Positions 31,837 through 40,481 of a stretch of 64,000 nt of DNA are shown here, in pieces. Under the pieces are notes generated by a model, which worked only from the letters and a program-made list of their open reading frames with translations, did not search any database and was not told the DNA's origin. Numbering within the stretch: position 1 is the stretch's first letter; the number at the start of each line of letters is the position of its first letter. A program made the translations under genes and the position numbers. Source of the DNA: an uncultured Candidatus Melainabacteria bacterium (GTDB lineage: Bacteria; Cyanobacteriota; Vampirovibrionia; Gastranaerophilales; Gastranaerophilaceae); assembly GCA_934747335.1 (NCBI GenBank), contig CAKVGS010000003.1, positions 48,884 to 112,883 of the forward strand. Reading direction: 5' to 3'.

Positions 31837-34092
31837 TTAAACCAATTTATACAATTCTGAATTAAAAATCTCAGTACCGTCGATTTCATGTTCATCTGCA
31901 TCAAAATCTAAATAAATACTGTCTTTGCCCGTAGAACCGATTATTCTAAAATCTTTGTTTATAAGTTCAAAATTATCAAAATCCACTTTATGCCTGTTTG
32001 GGCCTGCATAAATCGGCATATCGGGTTGCCCAATTTCTGCGGTCATTTGTTTTGCATATTCAATAAGCATATCTCTTATTTCGTTGTTATATTGGTATTT
32101 GGCTTGTAATTCAATATTGTCCAAAATAAGTGACGGCTTGCCGTCGACTTCTGCGATATAGCACATAGTATTACCAATTGGTTCTTTACCGTCCAAAACC
32201 TCAATTGCTGAAACCATTTTACTCATTATGTAATTAGGCGCAGTCCATTGATTGCTACCAAAACCAACTGCTGTGCAACATCCTGAATGATTTCCCAAAA
32301 ATAGTGCATGTTCTACATTATTCATATCAACTTTTTGAACGGTTATTTGCAATGGCTCATCATCTAACTTTTGATTAGCCAATCGCATTTCCTTGAAACG
32401 CATATTTAGAATATGATTCTTTGCGGTATTTTTTGCATTTTCAATATTCGGATTATTACTTTTTGTATTCCACAAAAAATCATTTTTCATAAAATTTTTA
32501 ATCGTTGAAAATAACAAAGGCAATTCATCAAATTCCACAGGATGGTTATTTTTGTACAATTTCAATACGGTTTTGTTCTCGTCTAAAAACCCGTTTTCAT
32601 CATAACTTGCTATTTTTTGTTCTTTCAAAATATAACCCTTTTGAGCAAGTGTATTAAAAAATTTATCTTGAGTATCAACGAAATCAACAAAATTATAATA
32701 GATCATTGACAAATCTTCTTCCAAGTTCTTAATTACATTTTGCTTGCGATTACTGTTATCTAGCCTAATTTCTTTTTGTATTTTAGAATTTGGGTTAAAT
32801 TTCACCCACTTATCATAATCAATCCCAAGTTTTGTAAATTGAGATTTCGTATTTTTATTAAGCGGAAAATTGTTAAATGTCTCCTCAATGCTTGAGTTTT
32901 GATATTTGTTTATGGAATTTAACATTTCTCGATAACATTCCCAAAAATCGCCATCCGTAACAAAAAGTTTAGTCAGATATTTATTCTTTTTAAAATTTAA
33001 TTGCTTGCAAACTTTCCCGTTTTCATCCGTCCGAATGAGTCTGTCTAATATGTTGGCAAGCTCAAGCTTGCTCTTTTTGTTGCTTTGATTACAATTGCGC
33101 AAAATGTATTTTAATTGTTGTGGGCTATCATCTACTACGTTGAAAATATGAGCGACTTTGGCTTTGTCAATCGGATCTTTAATAGATTTTGCAATCAAGT
33201 TTTTGTTCTTGTTCGTCAAATCGTTTATTTCTTTTATTAATGCACTTTTGTCTTTTGTTTTATTAAACTGACTTTTGAGTTTTTGTATTAATTCTTGGTT
33301 TTCTAGATATTTGTCGCTTTCAGTCGGATTGGTTAATTCCAGCAGGTTTTGATAAAGCGGATGTGTTTCTGAAATTTGACCGATATTAACAATGTTATTC
33401 TGTACATTGTCGTATTTTTCATTAAAAGTTGATACAAATCCGTCTTTTCCCAACAATTTAATTGTGTTCAAGACTTGACGCGGTTTTGCTAAAAATAAAT
33501 CACTAATTTCATCATCTTCAATTTCATAATACGGATAAGAAAGCGCGTTGCGTTTTTCGAAGCCCTTTTCACGCATTTCCAAAAGTAGTTTGGCATCATT
33601 TTCGTCTTTTAAATCATCTCTGATAAAATATTGCATAAAACTTTTTGGATAATCCAGCTTGCTTAGCATGTCAAATTTTTTCATTAATGTTTTAAATGTT
33701 AATGGTGTAAAAGAGCCTTTGTATGTGTTTGTGTTTAATAAATCTTCTATCTTAAATCCTAGCTTAGATAATTCAACGATTTTTTCAATCATGTGTTTGT
33801 AATAACGTTCTTTAAACGCAAAACCGCCAAATTTTTGTGTTGCGCATAGAATTGTTGATTCCGTAAGCCGTTTTTTTATGGGATTTTCTATACCTGATAA
33901 GCCTTCTAATAACTTAAGTGCGCCGTTTTTTGAAACGGATTTAAAATCGTTGTGAAATATCTCAAAGAACTTTGATTTATTACCAAAACTTACGCTTTGA
34001 TTGAATTCGAGGCGGGTTGTTTCGGTGTGGTGTTTTTGAGTTTTGTTGTTTGTATTGTTCGTAAAAGTGTATTGTATAGGTAGAATTCTCAT
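31837..34092 (-). CDS. Large uncharacterised protein, C-terminal domain GNAT-like in look
   Basis: I cannot name a family. The 751-residue protein has no signal peptide; its start holds QSVSFGNKSKFFEIF, the F-x-[AG]-like motif of several proteins here. Residues about 40-560 are charged, Asn/Lys-rich and mostly helical. The last 170 residues look like a folded domain: HALFLGNHSGCCTAVGFG, then MCYIAEVDGKPSLILDNIEL and a YAKQMTAEIG helix, reminiscent of an acyltransferase-type beta bulge with a paired cysteine. It may be an intracellular or effector-like protein. Monocistronic, no visible partner. Confidence 0.6.
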   Translation of the reverse strand: MRILPIQYTFTNNTNNKTQKHHTETTRLEFNQSVSFGNKSKFFEIFHNDFKSVSKNGALKLLEGLSGIENPIKKRLTESTILCATQKFGGFAFKERYYKHMIEKIVELSKLGFKIEDLLNTNTYKGSFTPLTFKTLMKKFDMLSKLDYPKSFMQYFIRDDLKDENDAKLLLEMREKGFEKRNALSYPYYEIEDDEISDLFLAKPRQVLNTIKLLGKDGFVSTFNEKYDNVQNNIVNIGQISETHPLYQNLLELTNPTESDKYLENQELIQKLKSQFNKTKDKSALIKEINDLTNKNKNLIAKSIKDPIDKAKVAHIFNVVDDSPQQLKYILRNCNQSNKKSKLELANILDRLIRTDENGKVCKQLNFKKNKYLTKLFVTDGDFWECYREMLNSINKYQNSSIEETFNNFPLNKNTKSQFTKLGIDYDKWVKFNPNSKIQKEIRLDNSNRKQNVIKNLEEDLSMIYYNFVDFVDTQDKFFNTLAQKGYILKEQKIASYDENGFLDENKTVLKLYKNNHPVEFDELPLLFSTIKNFMKNDFLWNTKSNNPNIENAKNTAKNHILNMRFKEMRLANQKLDDEPLQITVQKVDMNNVEHALFLGNHSGCCTAVGFGSNQWTAPNYIMSKMVSAIEVLDGKEPIGNTMCYIAEVDGKPSLILDNIELQAKYQYNNEIRDMLIEYAKQMTAEIGQPDMPIYAGPNRHKVDFDNFELINKDFRIIGSTGKDSIYLDFDADEHEIDGTEIFNSELYKLV

Positions 34093-34182
34093 ATTGATTG
34101 AAAACTTGTAAAAATATTTTTTGCTGTTTTGAGTATTTTTATTTTGGCTGTATCGTACTCATTGGGGGTTATGTGTTGCGAA

Positions 34183-34306
34183 TAGTTAATAACACCCTCT
34201 CCCGCCTTCGGCACCCTCCCCCGAGGGAGGGTGGCTAAAGTCGCTCAATTAACGCAAGTAACTCCCTCCCTTGGGGGAGGGGTAGGGGAGAGGGTATTAT
34301 TAACTA
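34183..34306. repeat. Family C long palindrome, with terminal TTAATAA ends
   Basis: TAGTTAATAACACCCTCTCC on the left mirrors GAGAGGGTATTATTAACTA on the right; between are CCTCCCCCGAGGGAGGG and a central CTCAATTAACGCAAGTAACT. Other copies: 5390, 37689, 39567, 54857; the 40482 element has the same core. It has no open frame of its own. A MITE-like element is a fair description. Confidence 0.8.
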
Positions 34307-34312
34307 TCTTCC

Positions 34313-34388
34313 AAAACCCACCCGCATCTGTAACACTCAGCATAGCTTCGCTAACAGCTGCGACCTCCCTATCCATGGAAGGTTCAAG
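34313..34388. repeat. Family H intergenic repeat (AACCCACCC.GCATCTGTAA)
   Basis: AACCCACCCGCATCTGTAAC...AGCTTCGC-aACAGCTG-GACCTCCCTA. A second copy, about 85 percent alike by eye, lies at 39130-39204. The stretch 34093-34580 (about 490 bases) contains this, the family C element and no gene; an apparent 101-codon frame in it is repeat sequence. Confidence 0.75.
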
Positions 34389-34580
34389 AGAAATCCGCTT
34401 CTCCGAAGGAGGGTGCTCGCGATTTTCAACTAACGCAACTTATCGTTTCGCCCTTGAGCGGAGCTCTGATGAGGGTGATATACTCATAACAAACAATACA
34501 GATAACAAAATCATCTCCTTTCAAATAATCAATTGAAACCAACAACTAAACCATGCTATAATCAGAGTGAGGATAATAAG

Positions 34581-35180
34581 ATGTTTAAACGTAAATGTAA
34601 AATAACTTTTATATCACACGGTGCAACTGTTCATACGTTGGACGGAATTATTTGTGATACGGAAAAATACCCAAAATTAAATGAATTTGGTGAAGAAGAA
34701 ATAGAAAAAGTATGCGAAATTCTTAGCAATAGGGCAGTGGCCTATGATAAAATCTATGCAAGTTCTTCTGCAAGATGTACACAATCGGCGGAAATTATTG
34801 CAAAGCTTTTCAAAAAGAAAATTACAATAATAGATTTGCCGGCAAGAAATCATGGCGAATGGAGCGGTCGTTCTTATGAAGATTTGTTCGACCAATACGG
34901 GCCGGAAGTTATTTTACAAGAACCTAAAAATGGTGAATCTCTTTCTGTATTCAATAAACGGGTTTCGGATGTAATTGACAACTTGGTTGAAGAAAATAGA
35001 GGCAATAGAATTATAGTGGTTACTACTCCTGATGTTATTCAGTCTGCTATTGCAAAAACATTGGAGTTGACTCCCGTAAACCAATTTAAAAATTTGATAA
35101 AAACTGGAACTCTTACGCAAATTAGTTATTTTGAGGGTGATTGGTCGAGCGTTATTTATTCGGACCACATACCTGTGTGA
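34581..35180 (+). CDS. Histidine-phosphatase-fold protein with missing catalytic residues
   Basis: A 199-residue member of the phosphoglycerate-mutase/histidine-phosphatase fold. The first motif reads FISHGATV, not RHGxT: His13 is kept but its arginine partner is Ser. The second motif SSSARCTQSAEII and the following RNHGEWSG loop are normal. The site of the second catalytic His reads VVTTPDVIQ, with no His. Activity is therefore doubtful and it may be a non-enzymatic or changed member. Start taken at MFKRKCKITF after GAGGATAA, rather than a frame 48 bases longer. Confidence 0.75.
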   Translation: MFKRKCKITFISHGATVHTLDGIICDTEKYPKLNEFGEEEIEKVCEILSNRAVAYDKIYASSSARCTQSAEIIAKLFKKKITIIDLPARNHGEWSGRSYEDLFDQYGPEVILQEPKNGESLSVFNKRVSDVIDNLVEENRGNRIIVVTTPDVIQSAIAKTLELTPVNQFKNLIKTGTLTQISYFEGDWSSVIYSDHIPV

Positions 35181-35201
35181 TAAGGTGTTATTAACTAAAA
35201 T

Positions 35202-36089
35202 TCACCTCTTCAAACTCTCAACAAACCTCCGAATACCTTCCTCAAAAGAAACCTTCGGTTCATACCCTAGCAACTCTTTTGCCTTGCTAATATCCGCATA
35301 AGTATTCATAACATCTCCTGCTTGCATTGGTAGTTGAATAATTTTGGCTTGTTTACCCAAAGCTTTTTCTAGCGTTGAAATCATGTTTTTTAACGCAATC
35401 GGATGAGATGAACCCAAATTTATAATCTCGAAATCGGTTTTATCATACTCAACGGCTCTTTTTATCCCGTCTACAATGTCGGTAATATATGTATAATCTC
35501 GTGTACTGTTCCCATCTCCGTACATTGTGATTGGTCGTTCGTTTAGAATTGATTTTGCGAATTTGTGAATCGCCAAATCTTCTCTTTGATTTGGCCCGTA
35601 TACAGTGAAAAATCTTAAACAAACAGCTTTGATTCCATAAAGCTTTGAATATGTTTTGATGAACTCTTCCGCAGTTTTTTTTGAACAAGCATAAGGTGAA
35701 ATTTGGACAAGATTTTGCATATCTTCTCTAAATGGTAATATGTCTGAGTTTCCGTATACAGAAGACGATGATGCAAAGACTATCTTGGGTACATTGTATT
35801 TTTGCATATAATTAAGAATGTTAACCGTGCCGCCAACATTGGTTGATACATATTCGAGCGGGTTTAATAAAGATGGACGCACACCAGCTCTTGCTGCAAG
35901 GTGAATGACTACGTCAATTGAATTGTTGGCAAAAACTTTTTCCAAGAATTCAGAATCCCTGATATCTCCCTTGAAAAAATTGATATCACTAATGATATCA
36001 CTCAAATCTATTCCAAATAGATTTGAGTGATATTCTTCTAAAATTGCTTTTCCAATAAATCCTGAACAACCTGTAACTAGAATATTCAT
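35202..36089 (-). CDS. NAD-dependent nucleotide-sugar epimerase/dehydratase
   Basis: A 295-residue extended short-chain dehydrogenase. Seen: TGCSGFIG NAD motif (residues 7-14), HLAARAGVRPS, SSSSVYG, the catalytic YACSK (Y-x-x-x-K), RFFTVYGPNQR and RDYTYITDIVDG. The RAGVRPS and GPxQR features match UDP-glucose or UDP-glucuronate 4-epimerases. The exact sugar is uncertain. It starts seven bases after the stop of the prepilin-like gene on the same strand. Confidence 0.88.
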   Translation of the reverse strand: MNILVTGCSGFIGKAILEEYHSNLFGIDLSDIISDINFFKGDIRDSEFLEKVFANNSIDVVIHLAARAGVRPSLLNPLEYVSTNVGGTVNILNYMQKYNVPKIVFASSSSVYGNSDILPFREDMQNLVQISPYACSKKTAEEFIKTYSKLYGIKAVCLRFFTVYGPNQREDLAIHKFAKSILNERPITMYGDGNSTRDYTYITDIVDGIKRAVEYDKTDFEIINLGSSHPIALKNMISTLEKALGKQAKIIQLPMQAGDVMNTYADISKAKELLGYEPKVSFEEGIRRFVESLKR

Positions 36090-36095
36090 CAGATA

Positions 36096-36695
36096 TTAAT
36101 AATCAGCTTTCCAGTTGTTATCTGCAATCGCACCCGTGCAAGCAAGCCCTTCATTAGTTGTTCCGTTAATTTTGCAGGTTAGATTTCTTACTGTTGCATC
36201 AAAATTTTTATGCGCTTGTGAACCATAAGCGTATAATCTTCCTTTGTTGCCCAATACAAACTCAAACTGGTCAATTCCAGGTCTATTTGGTGCACGGTTT
36301 CCATTAAGATCGAATATCAAATTTGCTAAAAGTTCATCATCAGAATCATGGTTAAAAAACGCTCTGAAATCCACAGTAGAACCGTCTTTAAGCATATAAG
36401 TTCCTGTCGTATTTGTTTTGTCTAAAACCATATATTTAGCCAACATGTTGGCTAAACCTTCTGAACCGGTTTCGCCAATTCCGGTTCTTCCATATAAATC
36501 AGAAATGTGTGTTATACCTTCATCGACCATCAAAGATTCCATTGCATTCTCAAATGTACTCACAAATTTAGAAAGAGTCGGGCCGATTTTAGCTTGTTGT
36601 GTATTATTAACAAGAGCGGGAGCTGTAAGAGCTGCAACTACACCAATAATACCTAGAGTTATCAAAACTTCTGCCAAAGTGAACGCTTTTTTCAT
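36096..36695 (-). CDS. Type IV prepilin-like / pseudopilin protein
   Basis: A 199-residue protein with a class III signal: MKKAFTLAEVLITLGIIGVV, then a hydrophobic helix, where Phe is +1 and Glu is +5. The residue before Phe is Ala, whereas most prepilin peptidase sites have Gly. The body has a long amphipathic helix (QQAKIGPTLSKFVSTFENA) and a C-terminal region with paired cysteines (NLTCKINGT...GLACTGAIA). It is likely a pilin or type II secretion pseudopilin. RBS AAGGAG. Family by N-terminus. Confidence 0.85.
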   Translation of the reverse strand: MKKAFTLAEVLITLGIIGVVAALTAPALVNNTQQAKIGPTLSKFVSTFENAMESLMVDEGITHISDLYGRTGIGETGSEGLANMLAKYMVLDKTNTTGTYMLKDGSTVDFRAFFNHDSDDELLANLIFDLNGNRAPNRPGIDQFEFVLGNKGRLYAYGSQAHKNFDATVRNLTCKINGTTNEGLACTGAIADNNWKADY

Positions 36696-36840
36696 ATAAA
36701 AACTCCTTATTAAATTTGTATTTACATGTTAATTTTAAATTATAATGCATAATGTGTCAATAAAAAGATTATATTTTGGGGTGATGTTGGTTATATTTTG
36801 GTTTATTGTTGTTGAATAGACTCAAATAGCATAAACTCAA

Positions 36841-36864
36841 GTAGGGTGGGCTTTCAGTTCAACA
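36841..36864. repeat. Degenerate family A unit
   Basis: GTAGGGTGGGCTTTCAGTTC followed by AACA: the right half of family A with substitutions. Confidence 0.6.
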
Positions 36865-36874
36865 AAACAATAGT

Positions 36875-36969
36875 TTATAAAAAGCTGGATTGCTTCAGGC
36901 TAATCGCCTTCGCAATGACGGCACGATTGGAAGTCTAACGCCCGGTCATTGCGAGGAACCACGATTGTT
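36875..36969. repeat. Family D element (AAAAAGCTGGATT..CAATGACG)
   Basis: AAAGCTGGATTGCTTCAGGC, then TAATCGCCTTCGCAATGACG. Its closest copy is at 59157-59267. It resembles the CCTCGCAATGACG-type repeats of other bacteria. The gap 36696-37044 (about 350 bases) holds this and the family A fragment, and no gene. Confidence 0.7.
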
Positions 36970-37044
36970 ACTTAACATTATTCAAAACTACTTTGCATTC
37001 CTCGCGTAAAAATGGTACAATTTTGCCATTGAGAGGTAACGGAT

Positions 37045-37671
37045 ATGAAAAAAATAATTTTAACTATATGCATGATGCTTATATTGCCTGTGTTTGCGGA
37101 TGTAATGCCATTTTACATGAATAGTATTCCAAAAGATGCAATCGGAATGTATCAAACAGGCGAAAGCATAACAATATTATCCGAACCTGAAGCAAATTCT
37201 AAAACAATAAAAAATATTAATTTTTCTTACAAGCCCGAATCAATGCCTGATGGCATGTTTGCTTTTTTGCAAAACGAAAAGAAATTAGGTTTCTTATATG
37301 TATCCGATATTGGTGATGACGGTTGGGTAGAAGTTATCTATGACAGGCATTCGGGAGCAAGAGGTTGGGTGTTGACTGAAGACAGATTTCAGTTCTTGCC
37401 TTGGCTTAGTTTTTATAACATGTATGGTCGAAAATACGGTTTAAGACTGCTTAAAGATGCGCCTGACGAAGTAGAAGTTTTGCACGCTAAGAGTGAAGAT
37501 TTGTCACAAAATATTGGCAAATTGAACTATGTAAAACAAATCAAACTGACTGCTATAAGAGGCAATTGGGCCTTGGTTTCTGTTTTTGATATAGACAAAA
37601 CACCAAAAACAGGGTATTTAAGATGGAGAAGCAACGAAGGTGTGATTTATGCTTTTCCTGATATTAAATAA
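37045..37671 (+). CDS. Secreted SH3-like-domain protein
   Basis: A 208-residue exported protein: signal peptide MKKIILTICMMLILPVFA, then a beta-rich body. Two segments look SH3b-like (GMYQTGESITILSEPEANS and DDGWVEVIYDRHSGARGWVLTED), where Gly-Trp-Val pairs are typical of bacterial SH3 domains binding cell wall. No catalytic domain. GAGAGG lies before the start. Possible wall-associated or peptidoglycan-binding role, inferred from the fold resemblance only. Confidence 0.75.
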   Translation: MKKIILTICMMLILPVFADVMPFYMNSIPKDAIGMYQTGESITILSEPEANSKTIKNINFSYKPESMPDGMFAFLQNEKKLGFLYVSDIGDDGWVEVIYDRHSGARGWVLTEDRFQFLPWLSFYNMYGRKYGLRLLKDAPDEVEVLHAKSEDLSQNIGKLNYVKQIKLTAIRGNWALVSVFDIDKTPKTGYLRWRSNEGVIYAFPDIK

Positions 37672-37688
37672 GTGTTAGCATAGCATTA

Positions 37689-37767
37689 GCCCCTCTCCGA
37701 GGGAGAGGGTAGAAAATCAAGTAAGCTTTGCAAAACTTAGATTTTCGGGTGAGGGTGTTATTAACTA
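37689..37767. repeat. Family C palindrome
   Basis: CCCTCTCCGAGGGAGAGGG and a longer TAGAAAATCAAGTAAGCTTT / AAAACTTAGATTTTCGGGTG arm pair, ending GAGGGTGTTATTAACTA. Confidence 0.75.
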
Positions 37768-37772
37768 AAGAA

Positions 37773-38669
37773 TCACCCTTCGCATTCACCAATCTTAAGA
37801 TTGGCAATGACAACCGCTACTATCATAAACACGCAGCCCACGATTTCTTTAGGCAACATTGTTTCATGCAATATTAATATCCCGCCTAAAACTGCAAAAA
37901 CCGATTCCAAGCATAAAATTAACGATGCCACGATAGGCAAAGTGTATTTTTGTCCAAAGATTTGGAAGGTATAAGCTACGCCACAAGTCAGAACGCCTGC
38001 AAAAAGCAGAGAAGATTTTGCACTTATTATTGCAGAAATTGTAGGATTTTCGAACGCCCACATAAGTAGCGCGGACAAAATACCAACAACAAAGAATTGT
38101 AAACAGCACGCTTTTGCCGGATTGATTTTTTCTGAGTAATAATTGACAACCATAATGTGAACGCCATAAAAGAACGCTCCAAGCAAAAGCAAGGCGTCAT
38201 AAATATTAAAACCGTTCCCTGCTTTATAGCATAGTAAATATAAGCCGATTACGGCAAGCATGATACTTAAAATTATTTGCTTTCTCAATTTCTCGCCAAG
38301 CAAAATAGAAATTATCGGTACAAAAATTATATAAAGTGCTGTGATAAAACCTGATTTTCCGGCAGTTACATATTGCATACAATATTGCTGAACGCTCATT
38401 GCTGTAAATAAAGCTAAACCACAACCAATACCGGCTCTTGCAAGATTAATGTGTTGGTAGCGTTTAAGTCTTTGAGTTCTATTGTCCGGTTGAGAAAATT
38501 TTATCCAAGCGATAACAGGTAATAAGCTAAAACCGCCTAAAATACTTCTTACGGCATTAAATGTGAACGGGCCAATGTGCTCCATACCTTCTCTTTGTGC
38601 AACAAATGAAAGTCCCCAAATAATTGCTGTGATTAATAATGCAATATTTCCTAAGATTTTGTTTTTCAT
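37773..38669 (-). CDS. DMT-superfamily (EamA) transporter
   Basis: A 298-residue inner-membrane protein with ten membrane helices in two EamA repeats. Motifs: NIALLITAIIWGLSFV at the start and the ILLLGAFFYGVHIMVV and CLESVFAVLGGILILHE blocks. EamA carriers export or import small metabolites such as amino acids; the substrate cannot be told from sequence. It is followed, 88 bases upstream on the minus strand, by a small secreted protein with a strong hairpin between. Confidence 0.88.
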   Translation of the reverse strand: MKNKILGNIALLITAIIWGLSFVAQREGMEHIGPFTFNAVRSILGGFSLLPVIAWIKFSQPDNRTQRLKRYQHINLARAGIGCGLALFTAMSVQQYCMQYVTAGKSGFITALYIIFVPIISILLGEKLRKQIILSIMLAVIGLYLLCYKAGNGFNIYDALLLLGAFFYGVHIMVVNYYSEKINPAKACCLQFFVVGILSALLMWAFENPTISAIISAKSSLLFAGVLTCGVAYTFQIFGQKYTLPIVASLILCLESVFAVLGGILILHETMLPKEIVGCVFMIVAVVIANLKIGECEG

Positions 38670-38710
38670 AATTATATTATAGCTAAAACTTTTGTTTCAT
38701 ACAAATTCAT

Positions 38711-38739
38711 AATGGCGGCTGCATTTTGCAGCCGCCATT
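38711..38739. terminator. Strong hairpin (GGCGGCTGC..GCAGCCGCC), likely terminator
   Basis: Twelve-base perfect arms AATGGCGGCTGC/GCAGCCGCCATT with a five-base loop. The run of T is weak. Confidence 0.65.
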
Positions 38740-38757
38740 ATGTTTGTAAAAATTTAA

Positions 38758-39042
38758 CTAAATTCTGTTATGCCAAACTCCGCCTTGTCTGTCAACAAAG
38801 GCATCATAGCAAGACCAAAATCTGAAAACACCTGTCAAACCTAAAACTGCGTGCGTAACGTTCTTTTCAAGCGGCTGATCGTTCATTAACTGTCCCAATC
38901 CTGGCCAAAGAATTAATGAAACTGCTGCTGCACCAACTGAACGACCTGAAATTTTCCCCGGGCGTCCTTCGGTAGGGGCTGCTGCAAATACAGGTCCTGC
39001 CAAGAATGCGCTAAGCATTAAAAATGTTAAAATCTTTTTCAT
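38758..39042 (-). CDS. Small exported membrane-associated protein
   Basis: A 94-residue protein with signal peptide MKKILTFLMLSAFLAGPVFA followed by AAPTEGRPGKISGRS and a hydrophobic helix (AAAVSLILWPGLGQLM), then a short NVTHAVLGLTGVFRFWSCYDAFVDR. The WPGLGQL motif resembles a class of short membrane proteins with a TM2-like segment. Function unknown. RBS GAGGTAG. Confidence 0.65.
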   Translation of the reverse strand: MKKILTFLMLSAFLAGPVFAAAPTEGRPGKISGRSVGAAAVSLILWPGLGQLMNDQPLEKNVTHAVLGLTGVFRFWSCYDAFVDRQGGVWHNRI

Positions 39043-39080
39043 ATCTACCTCTTTTCCTTTAAATATAAATCTAAATTCCT

Positions 39081-39112
39081 TCCCTTGTTAGGGAAGGGTA
39101 GGATGGGTATTG
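39081..39112. repeat. Family G repeat (CCTTGTTAGGGAAGGGTAGGATGGG)
   Basis: TTCCCTTGTTAGGGAAGGGTAGGATGGGTATT, quoted in two parts: CCTTGTTAGGGAAGG, GTAGGATGGG. A second copy lies near 59328-59360. Confidence 0.65.
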
Positions 39113-39129
39113 TCCCGTAAGGGGATAGA

Positions 39130-39204
39130 TAAAACCCACCCACATCTGTAAGGCTCTGCAAAGCTTCGCCAACAGCTGTGACCTCCCTAGCCATGGAGGT
39201 TTTT
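39130..39204. repeat. Family H intergenic repeat
   Basis: AACCCACCCACATCTGTAAG, then AGCTTCGCCAACAGCTGTGA and CCTCCCTAGCCATGG. It matches 34313-34388. Confidence 0.7.
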
Positions 39205-39206
39205 GC

Positions 39207-39554
39207 TTAATATTTTTTTGTAACCCACAATAGGTGATAACCGTATTCAGTTTTTACAGGATCGGAAACTTCGCCTATTTTTCCATTAAAGGCTGCATTT
39301 TCAAAAGGTTTTACCATTTGTCCTCTTCCAAAACAGCCTAAATCGCCACCATTTCTTCCGGAAGGGCAAGTTGAATATATTCTTGCATAATATTGAAAGT
39401 CGCTAAAATTTTTAATTTGGCTTTTTAATTTTATCGCATCCATTTCATTTGGAACGAGAATATGATTTGCACAAACAGTGCTGAATTCTTCTTTTGCTGA
39501 AGCTATTGAACAAGTTAGCATTAGTAGAAATAGTGTCGATAGTAGTTTTTTCAT
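39207..39554 (-). CDS. Parvulin-type peptidyl-prolyl isomerase (exported)
   Basis: A 115-residue protein, signal peptide MKKLLSTLFLLMLTCSIASA, then a compact parvulin domain: ANHILVPNEMDA, YYARIYSTCPSGRNGGDLGCFGRGQMVKPFENAAF (two blocks CPSGRNGGDLG and FGRGQMVKPFE), and TEYGYHLLWV. These are the rotamase signature motifs. It should catalyse proline isomerisation in the envelope. Start taken at MKKLLSTLF with AAGGG ahead. Confidence 0.9.
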   Translation of the reverse strand: MKKLLSTLFLLMLTCSIASAKEEFSTVCANHILVPNEMDAIKLKSQIKNFSDFQYYARIYSTCPSGRNGGDLGCFGRGQMVKPFENAAFNGKIGEVSDPVKTEYGYHLLWVTKKY

Positions 39555-39566
39555 GTGAGCCCTTTC

Positions 39567-39630
39567 GTTAATAATACCCTCTCCCGCCTTCGGCACCCTC
39601 CCCCAGGGGAGGGAAACGCTTGTGTTAATT
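39567..39630. repeat. Family C fragment
   Basis: TTAATAATACCCTCTCCCGC CTTCGGCACCCTCCCCCAGG, written here in two 20-base blocks; the left half of family C, then GGGAGGG. It overlaps the start of no gene. Confidence 0.7.
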
Positions 39631-39643
39631 GAACAGTTTTAAA

Positions 39644-40435
39644 TCAATAAAGATGATGTACTGTTTCTTTTGCCAATTCTATTTTAGCCTTTTCCCACAA
39701 CTCATTAAATTCATCAAATGTATAATCTTCAAACGGTTTGGTTTTAATTTCTTCCATTTTTTTGAAGCGTTTCATGAATTTTTTGTTTGCTCTTAAAAGT
39801 GCTTGCTCAGCATCAATTTTATACCACCTTGCAAGATTTACTGTCGCGAAAAATATGTCGCCCATTTCATCTTCCATGTGGTCTTTGTCGCCTTCTTTTA
39901 TGGCTTCTTCAAACTCTTTGTATTCGGATTTGATACAATTTTTCAAGCTGTCCACAGAATCCCATTCAAAGCCGACTTTAACAACTTTTTTGCTGATTTT
40001 TTGTGCGGACATTAATGCGGATTGAGATTTAGAAATTCCGTCTAAAACTGATTTACGATAAGTTTTTTCTTCTTTTTTTAACTTATCCCAATTGTCTATA
40101 ATATCTTGAGTTGATTCGACTTTTTGATTTCCAAAAACATGCGGATGACGATGTATAAGTTTTTCGCTCAATTCTTTAGCAACATCTTCGATATCAAATT
40201 CGTTGTTGTCTTTTGCAATTTGAGCATGCAAAACAACTTGCAAAAGAACATCACCAAGCTCTTCGCGCAAATTTGGGATGTCTCCGTCATCAATTGCATC
40301 AACGGCTTCATACGCTTCTTCTAACATATTTGGGCGCAAAGATTTGTGGGTTTGTTCTCTATCCCACTCGCACCCGTTTTCACTTCTTAATACGGCAATT
40401 ATATCTACCAGTTTTTCTAAATTCGGATATTTCAT
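39644..40435 (-). CDS. mazG: Nucleoside triphosphate pyrophosphohydrolase MazG
   Basis: Hydrolyses NTPs, including damaged dNTPs and ppGpp, to NMP and pyrophosphate in the cytoplasm. The 263-residue protein has two MazG domains. The first shows the metal-binding EEAYE-x-E motif (MLEEAYEAVDAID, then REELGDVLLQVVLHA); the second has YKEFEEAIKEGDKDHMEDEMGDIFF. CxWDREQTHKSL at the start is characteristic. RBS not obvious. Complete. Confidence 0.94.
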   Translation of the reverse strand: MKYPNLEKLVDIIAVLRSENGCEWDREQTHKSLRPNMLEEAYEAVDAIDDGDIPNLREELGDVLLQVVLHAQIAKDNNEFDIEDVAKELSEKLIHRHPHVFGNQKVESTQDIIDNWDKLKKEEKTYRKSVLDGISKSQSALMSAQKISKKVVKVGFEWDSVDSLKNCIKSEYKEFEEAIKEGDKDHMEDEMGDIFFATVNLARWYKIDAEQALLRANKKFMKRFKKMEEIKTKPFEDYTFDEFNELWEKAKIELAKETVHHLY

Positions 40436-40481
40436 AAGTTAATTATACAATAAAACAGAAGGTTTGTTTATTTTGTTTTTT

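Noticed and set aside
34231..34536. 101-codon open frame
   Set aside because: Lies inside family C and H repeats, has no ribosome site and no protein-like composition.
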